Shown here: positions 1 to 6,335 of the stretch, piece after piece
Numbering within the stretch: the first letter of the stretch is position 1
Layout of the letters: each line of letters starts with the position of its first letter
NCBI GenBank assembly: GCA_039925865.1
Contig: JBDSYA010000318.1
Span: 1-14,085 of the forward strand
DNA: 14,085 nt
Source: JBDSYA01 sp039925865
GTDB taxonomy: Bacteria; Bacteroidota; Ignavibacteria; Tepidaquicellales; Tepidaquicellaceae
Direction of reading: 5' to 3'
Notes under the pieces: model-generated
What the model was told of the DNA's origin: nothing
Seen by the model: only the letters and a program-made list of their open reading frames with translations
The model's database searches: none
Translations under genes and position numbers: made by a program

Positions 1-69
1 AGTTTCAAAACTCAAAATCGTATACAAATTAAACATCAATTCAAATAATCTTAAATCAAAAATTTTTTA

Positions 70-2244
70 ATGAAAAATTTATTAAAATTTTTATGCCTTG
101 CTGTTACATTCTCATTTTTATCAACTAGCCTGAGTTTAGCAGAAGGGTTCAATAGTGTGTATAGTGCGGATGGAGTATATGTAATTGCCGCAGGTGATCA
201 GGGAAATATTTTCCGTTCTTATAACAGTGGAAATACCTGGGCTAAATATACAGAAACAGGAATAAATTTTAAAAGTGTTTTTACTTTAGGCACAGATGTA
301 TGGTTAGCAACTGACAACGGTAAAGTTTATAAATCTTCGACAATTTCTCCTCTCATGACACCGTATTCTACAGGTGTTACTACTTCAGTTAATTCAGTTT
401 ATTTTGTTAATGCAAATATTGGTTTTATTTGCGGAGATAACGGGCTTTTAATGAAGAGTGTAAACGGCGGGGCAGTCTGGAGTTCGGCTAACACCGGCAT
501 TGCAGCAGGAATAAAATTAAATTCTGTTAGTTTTAAAGATGCTCTGAACGGAATTGTTGTAGGAGATAATGGAAAAGTTTACATCACGGCTAACGGTGGA
601 ACAAACTGGATTCCTGAGATAGTCACAACAACAAGAAATTTACTTGATACAAAATTTTATTCGGACGGAATTGGAATTGCAGGAGAATGGGGAACATTGC
701 TTTTTAAATCAACCGCATCGGCCTGGAATTATGTTGATACAAAAATAAATACTGATATAAGAGGAATTACCGGTGTATCATTTAATGATATTCACGTTTG
801 CGGAGGCGGTGGTTTTATAAGAAATAATATTAATGGCAATAATGAATTTTTGAATTTTGAACCGAATCCGATGCTTGCTAACTTGGTAGATATAGTTTAT
901 GCAAATGGAATTGGATTTGCAGTCAGCAGTTTAAATAATGCAATTATAAGATCTACAAACGGCGGAACAAATTGGGGATTAACTGCAGGCGCAACTGCAA
1001 CTTATAACTGGACATTAAAACAAGCAACTTCCGGTAATATTGGTAATCCTTTTTGTCTGCATCCACAAAACAGAAACGGAATATTTATTTTGGCAGGGTC
1101 TACTTTGTACAGAAGTTTAGATAAAGGCAATACCTGGACGACTTTATCCAGCGGCATACCGGGTGGAAATTGTCATTCTTTTTTTGTTAATCCACTTGAT
1201 ACAAATATAATGGTTGCGACTAAAGGTTCAGGTTCAACCTCTGGAAGGGTAATAAAGAGTACAAATTACGGCACTACATGGTTTGATTTAATCTTTCCAA
1301 TAGCACTTACTTCTTATGGTATGCCTTTGGAAGCTGATCCAAATAATCCTAATACTTTATATTTAGCTCCTGATGGTGACTCTATGATGGTGTCGACAAA
1401 TTATGGAAATAACTGGACAAGCCTGGGCGGTGGTGAACCCGGAAATATATTCAGAAGTCCTTGTGATGTCGCTATACAGTATGGTAACTCAAACGTTATG
1501 TGGGTGGGAGATGGAGTAACCGGTTCTGGTACCGGCAAATTATGGAAGACAGTTAATGGAGGAATAAACTGGACATTAGTTAATAGTACAACAGGTTCAG
1601 AGATACCTATGATTGCTACAACTCCACTTAATGTTAATTTAGTTTATCATACAACTTGGAGTTCAGGAAGTTTTTGGAAAAGTACAAGTGCGGGCAGTAA
1701 TTTTACAGATCTGAATCAGTCCGGTAGCCTTTGGGCTACTGACATTGCAAGGGATGACCCAACTGCAATTTGTTATGATCTTTATGGAAGTAATGCATAT
1801 GTATCTTTAAATGGAGGTGATAATTTCACATCAGTTAATGTTGGAAGTTCACCAGCAGCCGGAATAAGTTATATGGATAAAGCCAATTTACTAATTCAGC
1901 ATGGTGGAGGGGTATTTAAATTTAGCGTAAACTATTCAGTTATCACTGCAATCACTGAAAACACAATTTCAAATATCCCTAATTCATTTGCTCTTGCACA
2001 AAATTATCCTAATCCGTTCAATCCTACTACGAATATTAAATTTGACATTCCTAAATCGGGTAATGTTTCTTTGAAGGTTTATAATGAACTTGGTAAAGAA
2101 GTCAATACATTGATCAATTCTTTCAGAAGCGCAGGAACGTATGAAATTAACTTCGATGCATCTGCATTGTCTTCGGGAATTTATTTTTACACACTTAGAA
2201 CCGATGGATTAACAGCTACAAAGAAAATGCTTTTGGTTAAATAA
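70..2244 (+). CDS. Secreted BNR/Ycf48-like repeat protein with T9SS sorting domain
   Basis: The 724-residue product is predicted to be exported and handed to the type IX secretion system for surface display or release. Residues 1-24 form a signal peptide (KNLLKF, then a hydrophobic core ending SLAEG). The body carries many Asp-box/BNR-like turns such as NGGTNW, DKGNTW, NYGTTW and NGGINW, typical of Ycf48/sialidase-type beta-propellers. The N-terminal half has Ycf48-like units (VYFVNANIGFICGDNG) and the middle resembles the VPS10/sortilin type of BNR repeat. Residues about 635-724 are a T9SS type A domain: QNYPNPFNPTT near residue 644, then a beta-sandwich ending KKMLLVK. The ATG at 70 places the signal peptide at the start; no Shine-Dalgarno is visible. 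A strong terminator follows 24 bases after the stop, so it looks monocistronic. No catalytic residues were recognised; the ligand is unknown. Export and fold class are well supported, function is not. Confidence 0.9.
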   Translation: MKNLLKFLCLAVTFSFLSTSLSLAEGFNSVYSADGVYVIAAGDQGNIFRSYNSGNTWAKYTETGINFKSVFTLGTDVWLATDNGKVYKSSTISPLMTPYSTGVTTSVNSVYFVNANIGFICGDNGLLMKSVNGGAVWSSANTGIAAGIKLNSVSFKDALNGIVVGDNGKVYITANGGTNWIPEIVTTTRNLLDTKFYSDGIGIAGEWGTLLFKSTASAWNYVDTKINTDIRGITGVSFNDIHVCGGGGFIRNNINGNNEFLNFEPNPMLANLVDIVYANGIGFAVSSLNNAIIRSTNGGTNWGLTAGATATYNWTLKQATSGNIGNPFCLHPQNRNGIFILAGSTLYRSLDKGNTWTTLSSGIPGGNCHSFFVNPLDTNIMVATKGSGSTSGRVIKSTNYGTTWFDLIFPIALTSYGMPLEADPNNPNTLYLAPDGDSMMVSTNYGNNWTSLGGGEPGNIFRSPCDVAIQYGNSNVMWVGDGVTGSGTGKLWKTVNGGINWTLVNSTTGSEIPMIATTPLNVNLVYHTTWSSGSFWKSTSAGSNFTDLNQSGSLWATDIARDDPTAICYDLYGSNAYVSLNGGDNFTSVNVGSSPAAGISYMDKANLLIQHGGGVFKFSVNYSVITAITENTISNIPNSFALAQNYPNPFNPTTNIKFDIPKSGNVSLKVYNELGKEVNTLINSFRSAGTYEINFDASALSSGIYFYTLRTDGLTATKKMLLVK

Positions 2245-2267
2245 AAATATTTTCAGATAATTATTAT

Positions 2268-2304
2268 AAGTTCAGGCGGATCAATTCTGTCTGAACTTTT
2301 TTTT
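2268..2304 (+). terminator. Rho-independent terminator of the first secreted-protein gene
   Basis: AAGTTCAG pairs perfectly with CTGAACTT, and the stem extends inward by GCGGA/TCTGT with two G-U pairs. This gives 13 pairs around a 5-base TCAAT loop, followed by a T run to 2304. It lies 24 bases after the stop codon. Confidence 0.9.
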
Positions 2305-2331
2305 AAAAAAATTTTCAACAATTTTAAATAA

Positions 2332-2362
2332 AAAAGGCAGCCTTTTAAATGAGCTGCCTTTT
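2332..2362. terminator. Bidirectional terminator hairpin
   Basis: AAAAGGCAGC (2332-2341) and GCTGCCTTTT (2353-2362) form a perfect 10-bp stem with an 11-base loop. Read on the minus strand the stem is followed by a longer T run, so it probably serves mainly the leftward transcript from the 2694-3224 gene. It may also back up the plus-strand terminator just before it. Confidence 0.75.
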
Positions 2363-2402
2363 CTATTAAATTAAATCTGAAATTTATTGAATTTTATTTA
2401 AC

Positions 2403-2417
2403 TGCCTTAGTAAGGCA
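2403..2417. repeat. Short perfect palindrome TGCCTTA-g-TAAGGCA
   Basis: Seven bases on each side of a single G are exactly complementary. No T run follows on either strand, so it is not a convincing terminator. It could be a protein-binding site or part of a decayed mobile element; nothing decides between these. Confidence 0.4.
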
Positions 2418-2456
2418 AAGTTGCATAACACTCATGCCTTGACTCCGCTCAGAAAT

Positions 2457-2561
2457 TTACTTAATGTATTTATTAAATATTTCAAAATACAGACCCCTGT
2501 CTTCTTTATCTTTAATTTTATAGCCGGCATCTTCTGCAAGAGTTCTGTATTTATTTGACTC
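2457..2561 (-). pseudogene. C-terminal remnant of an unidentified gene
   Basis: On the minus strand a frame open from 2561 down to a TAA at 2457-2459 encodes a protein-like tail containing KYRTLAEDAGYKI, KDKEDRGLYF and EIFNKYIK. The composition (charged, amphipathic, ending YIK) is much more protein-like than the other frames. Upstream, the frame meets a TAG two codons away, inside the end of the 129-bp inverted-repeat element. This suggests that the rest of the gene was lost when that element arrived, or by deletion. I do not recognise the family. The alternative frame starting at an overlapping ATG (43 codons) looks less natural. It may be chance. Confidence 0.35.
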
Positions 2562-2689
2562 ATGCTATTAAGTTAAAAAAATATAGTTGGTAAATCTGAG
2601 AAACTTCCGAAGTCTCAATTCAAATCTCAAATACATTTGAGCCTAGAAAATAAGACTTCGGAGCTTTTGCTGCATAACTTAATGGCATG
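2561..2689. mobile_element. MITE-like nested inverted-repeat element, 129 bp
   Basis: The ends are inverted copies: CATGCTATTAAGTTA (2561-2575) and the complement of CATGCCATTAAGTTA (2675-2689), 14 of 15 matching. Inside lies a perfect 10-bp inverted pair, TCCGAAGTCT (2606-2615) with AGACTTCGGA (2653-2662). At the centre is CTCAAAT-ac-ATTTGAG (2626-2641). The three inverted repeats are nearly concentric, so the strand could fold into one long hairpin. There is no coding capacity, which fits a non-autonomous element. It sits between a gene remnant and the stop codon of the 176-residue gene. No clear target-site duplication is visible. Confidence 0.55.
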
Positions 2690-2693
2690 GCAA

Positions 2694-3224
2694 CTATTTT
2701 TGGACAAGTAGTCTATTCATAAAATTCATAAAATCCAGATCCCATTGTCCTTCTGTCATACGCCATGCTTTTATGAAGTTATCATTTTCTGAAAATTCCT
2801 TAATGTAACTTTCCCAGCCTGCCCATCTTTTCATTTTGATCTCATCTGAAAGATCTGAGTAGTAAAGAAATGTACTTTCAAGGTATGTAAATAAAATTTC
2901 AAAAATGATTATTTCTTTCTTTTCATTCTCAGAAAATGAGTTATTATTAAAGTTAGAATTGAAGATGTCGAGCTCAGGATTGGTCAGACATAGTTTTAAG
3001 TAATCTACATAAAGTGTATGGCTGGTGAATAACACTTCTTTTTCTTTTCTCTTTCGTTCAAGGATCTTATCCTTTGAATAAACAAATATTGCCAATGGAA
3101 TACCTACTATTGTGGCAGCATAAGAGAGAAGCTCGCACCATTCTTTAATAATTGAAATATCCACAAATAAATTTTTACAAATATAGGTAACATTATAATT
3201 CGAAACTGTAATATAATTTTTCAT
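2694..3224 (-). CDS. Single-span membrane protein of unknown function
   Basis: I do not recognise this 176-residue protein by name. A short N-terminal stretch is followed by one hydrophobic segment (residues about 32-50, ending GIPLAIFVYS). A highly charged linker (KDKILERKRKEKE) would place the rest in the cytoplasm. The C-terminal 125 residues are predicted helical and carry a tryptophan-rich stretch: KRWAGWESYI at about 131-140, then KAW, and a D-L-D-F-M-x-F-M end. No cleavable signal peptide is seen. The ATG at 3222-3224 is the only start that keeps the membrane segment; the leader upstream is AT-rich with no Shine-Dalgarno. Its stop lies 4 bases from the inverted-repeat element, and the hairpin at 2332-2362 is its likely terminator. 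Membrane-anchored helical domains of this kind occur in several poorly studied defence or signalling families, but nothing here proves such a role. Confidence 0.7.
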   Translation of the reverse strand: MKNYITVSNYNVTYICKNLFVDISIIKEWCELLSYAATIVGIPLAIFVYSKDKILERKRKEKEVLFTSHTLYVDYLKLCLTNPELDIFNSNFNNNSFSENEKKEIIIFEILFTYLESTFLYYSDLSDEIKMKRWAGWESYIKEFSENDNFIKAWRMTEGQWDLDFMNFMNRLLVQK

Positions 3225-3667
3225 CCGTTTAATTAAATGTGTTAAGAAATTAAATTTTGTAACCTAATATTTTAAGATATTACTTCCTTAATATATGTCA
3301 TATAATTACAGGACTTTTCCCCAAATAATCTCAATAAATCATGAGATCAATTAGATACACTTGGCTTTTTATAAATTCAGTGAAGACTCTAATTAGCTTG
3401 CACTGTGATATGTTAACATTCAAATAAAGTTAATACTTATCGTGTAAATTAGCACTAATACTTTAATACTAAAAAATAGAGTATCATTTTTCAGTGGGCT
3501 ACAAGTTGCTGAACTTAGTAATACAGATTTTCCATTGAAAAGAAATGTTTTATGGCAAAACTAATTCAAATTGAACTGCACTCGGGTCTGTAATAGTATG
3601 GGAATTTCAGAGTGTTTACTGACCGTAATGTTAATTAGGCAGAAATAATTACAGGTTAAACAGATCG
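3225..3667. other. Non-coding AT-rich stretch, no recognisable feature
   Basis: All frames are broken by frequent stops, and I see no RNA gene, repeat or clear promoter. Given the decayed secreted-protein tail immediately to the right, this is most simply the unrecognisable upstream part of that dead gene plus the upstream region of the leftward gene. Confidence 0.5.
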
Positions 3668-3966
3668 ATTCATAATGGAATTTTTAATTATCATGAATTA
3701 ACAGGTGAAATTGTTATATAACATCCGGACAAATTTTACCTTTTAGATAATTATCCAATTCTTTAATCCATTGACCAAAAATAAACTTACATCTTCTCCT
3801 GTAATGGTAAAATATAATTAGTTATATTTGACACACAGGGCAGGGAAGTAAGAAATCTTGTTAATGAACTCAAAAATTTGGATTTTATTCAATTATTTTT
3901 AATGCAGGTGAATTATCAAGCGGAATTAATATTTATCGAATGGCATCATATAAATTTGCACCGTAA
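3668..3966 (+). pseudogene. Decayed 3' end of a T9SS-sorted secreted protein gene
   Basis: Reading with frameshifts recovers a T9SS type A domain. From 3668, NGIFNYHELTGEIVI runs to an in-frame TAA. PDKFYLLDNYP (3725-3757) follows, then after a lost base pair FFNPLT (3759-3776), which is the QNYPNPFNPxT motif. After a poorly preserved stretch come GREVRNLVNEL (about 3839-3871) and, in another frame, FNAGELSSGINIYRM before the stop at 3964-3966. The order and spacing match the C-terminal domains of the three intact neighbours. At least two frameshifts and one stop show that it is dead. Its original N-terminal domain cannot be identified. Confidence 0.8.
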
Positions 3967-4107
3967 TCTGTCCGTCCCATCCTAGCTGAAATGATAAGAA
4001 CATGATAGTTGCTTTTATTATATTGAATTCGATAAATTGTTATCAGACATGAAGGGAAAGTCAATTTAGAAAATATTTATGTCTATTCACTAAATCAAAT
4101 CTTTGAA

Positions 4108-6195
4108 ATGAAAAAAATTTATTTATTATCTCAATTTTTAATAATTACAGTTTCTATAATTAATGCAAATGCTCAATGGGTATGGCAAAATCCACTGCCT
4201 CAGGGCAGTACAATGCGAAGTGTTCAGTTCGTTAATCCCGCGACAGGATTTGCTGCAGGGCTGGGAGGCACAATTGTCAAAACAACCGACGGAGGTGATT
4301 CATGGAAAATTCTTACAAGTGGAATTACAACTGATTTACACAGCATTCATTTTATAGATGCAAACACCGGGCTAGCAGCCGGTAATACTGGAAAAATTTT
4401 AATTACATTGAACGGAGGAAATAACTGGACAAGTCAAAACAGCGGAACAACTGTTAACCTTTATTCAATACAATTTGTAAATTTAACGACGGGATATGCC
4501 TGCGGTGCTTCGGGTACTATTCTTAAGTCCACAAATAAAGGACAGAACTGGATCCAGCTATCAACAGGCACTACAAATCATTTGTATGGACTTGACTTCT
4601 CAGATGAAAACAATGGAACTGCCGTAGGGCAGGGAGGCCGTGTTATCCGAACAATAAATGGTGGAACAAACTGGACTATACAAACAAGCGGTACTACTTC
4701 AGATCTTAGTGCAGTTAATTTTGCAAACCAAACAGCGGGTTTGTTTGCCGGAATAAATGGAAAGATAGGCCGCACAACTGACGGCGGTCAGAATTGGATA
4801 TTGCCGACGACCGGTATTACAACTGATGTGAATAGTGTGTTTCTTAATGAAGCTGACAGAGGATATGCAGTTGGCGAAACCGGTTCTTATTTCGAAACGA
4901 CAAACGGAGGAATGACCTGGACGCAGCGAGCATTAGGAACAGATCTTGATCTTTACTCCATTAGTTTTTCCGACATGAATGTGGGCACTATAGTTGGAAA
5001 TTTTGGAGTAACCCTCAGGACTACGAATTCGGGAACAAACTGGATATTGAAATCCGGCGGAACTACAAATATTCTCCTGAGTGTAAATTTCATTGATGAA
5101 AATACCGGAACTGCTGTCGGAGATTTTGGAACAATTGTAAAAACTACTAATGGAGGAACTAACTGGGTCATTCAAAATAGCGGCACCGGTAACATACTTT
5201 ATGGAGTAGATTTTATTGACGCAAATACAGGCGTAGCAGCCGGTGGACCCGGAACAATTTTACGTACGACTAATGGCGGTACAAACTGGATTTCACAATC
5301 GCTTGCATTGTTTGAATTTTTCTACAGCGTAGATTTTATCGATGCTAACACCGGTACCGTTGTTGGTACAACAGGAACAATTTTGAGAACAACAAACGGA
5401 GGATTAAACTGGTCAACTCAGAGTACCGGAACAAGTCTTTCATTTCTAAGTGTGAAATTTATTAATGCTAATACAGGAACTGCTGTCGGATTCAACGGAT
5501 TGATAAGGCGGACAACTAACGGGGGAATTAACTGGATAGTACAATCCACTGGTTCGTCGAATAATCTTTACGGAGTTTCTTTTATTGATGTCAATACAGG
5601 AACTGCTGTTGGAAGCGGTGGAAAAATCTCAAGAACAACTAACGGCGGTTCAAACTGGTCTAACCAATTAGGCAACACCACCGCTACTTTACTCAGCATT
5701 TCAATGACTGATGCAAATACAGCAGTATGCACCGGTACAGGTGGTATTATAAGGCGAACAACTAATGCAGGAACTACCTGGACGTCTCAACAAAGCGGAA
5801 CGATCAATGATCTGTATGGGGTATATTTTTCTAATGCTAATGTTGGAACTACAGTTGGAATTGGTGGAAACATACTTAGAACTACTAACGGCGGTATCAC
5901 ATCTGTCTCATATGTTAACTCAAACTTACCCGGATCATTTAAACTCTTTCAAAATTTTCCAAATCCTTTTAATCCGATTACAACTATAAAATTTGACATA
6001 TTACAAAATTCATTTGTAAAGCTGAAGATCTATGATTTACTTGGAAAAGAAATTTTGACGCTTGTTAATGAGAGTAAAAATCCCGGAACCTATGAAGTTC
6101 AGTGGGATGCAACATCCTATTCAGGCGGAGTTTATTTTTACAGAATGGAAACTGGAGATCACTCAGAAACTTATAAGTTGATCCTTTTAAAATAA
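4108..6195 (+). CDS. Secreted Ycf48-like 14-repeat protein with T9SS sorting domain
   Basis: The 695-residue product is predicted to be exported through Sec (signal peptide 1-22, ending NANAQ) and then through the type IX system. Residues about 34-607 are fourteen tandem units of the Ycf48/BNR type. Each resembles LYGVDFIDANTGTAVG followed by GTILRTTNGGTNW and a variable SGT linker. The conserved tryptophan recurs at residue 66 and every 41 residues thereafter; the fourteenth position (599) is serine. Residues about 610-695 are a T9SS type A domain with QNFPNPFNPIT and a C-terminal KLILLK. Ycf48 itself is a seven-bladed propeller that assists photosystem II assembly, but this secreted repeat architecture is widespread in non-photosynthetic bacteria and that function should not be transferred. 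The ATG at 4108 begins a standard signal peptide. The gene converges on the WD40 gene. A surface adhesin or binding scaffold is the likeliest role. Confidence 0.9.
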   Translation: MKKIYLLSQFLIITVSIINANAQWVWQNPLPQGSTMRSVQFVNPATGFAAGLGGTIVKTTDGGDSWKILTSGITTDLHSIHFIDANTGLAAGNTGKILITLNGGNNWTSQNSGTTVNLYSIQFVNLTTGYACGASGTILKSTNKGQNWIQLSTGTTNHLYGLDFSDENNGTAVGQGGRVIRTINGGTNWTIQTSGTTSDLSAVNFANQTAGLFAGINGKIGRTTDGGQNWILPTTGITTDVNSVFLNEADRGYAVGETGSYFETTNGGMTWTQRALGTDLDLYSISFSDMNVGTIVGNFGVTLRTTNSGTNWILKSGGTTNILLSVNFIDENTGTAVGDFGTIVKTTNGGTNWVIQNSGTGNILYGVDFIDANTGVAAGGPGTILRTTNGGTNWISQSLALFEFFYSVDFIDANTGTVVGTTGTILRTTNGGLNWSTQSTGTSLSFLSVKFINANTGTAVGFNGLIRRTTNGGINWIVQSTGSSNNLYGVSFIDVNTGTAVGSGGKISRTTNGGSNWSNQLGNTTATLLSISMTDANTAVCTGTGGIIRRTTNAGTTWTSQQSGTINDLYGVYFSNANVGTTVGIGGNILRTTNGGITSVSYVNSNLPGSFKLFQNFPNPFNPITTIKFDILQNSFVKLKIYDLLGKEILTLVNESKNPGTYEVQWDATSYSGGVYFYRMETGDHSETYKLILLK
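4207..5928 (+). repeat. Fourteen in-frame tandem repeats of exactly 123 bp
   Basis: The TGG codon closing each Asp-box falls at 4795, 4918, 5041, 5164, 5287, 5410, 5533, 5656 and 5779, always 123 bases apart. The same register holds back to codon 66 and forward to the degenerate TCT at codon 599. No unit has gained or lost a codon. The middle units (about 5100-5660) are the most alike at DNA level, suggesting the most recent duplication or conversion. Confidence 0.9.
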
Positions 6196-6312
6196 TTACA
6201 GCAAAAAATTATATTAGAAAGTATACGGAACATCAGACGTTATTAATATGCCTGCTGATAAAAATTTAATAATGTGAATGGCAATGATTCTAATTTAAAC
6301 TATATATGTTTT

Positions 6313-6335
6313 CTTACTTTAATTATTTAAGTAAG
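6313..6335 (-). terminator. Weak hairpin at the end of the WD40 gene
   Basis: CTTACTT (6313-6319) and AAGTAAG (6329-6335) form a 7-bp AT-rich stem that overlaps the stop codon of the leftward gene. No long T run follows on the minus strand, so it may not be a real terminator. Confidence 0.25.

Noticed and set aside
2440..2448. TGACTCCGC, identical to part of the transposable element's right end (minus strand)
   Set aside because: Only nine bases match exactly and the flanks are poor; too short to claim a relic of the element.
4933..5175. Minus-strand and alternative-frame open frames within the repeat gene
   Set aside because: They are by-products of the repetitive composition of the real coding strand.
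4207..5928. Regular 123-bp repeats resembling a repeat array
   Set aside because: They are in-frame protein repeats of one continuous gene, with no spacer/repeat structure as in a CRISPR array.
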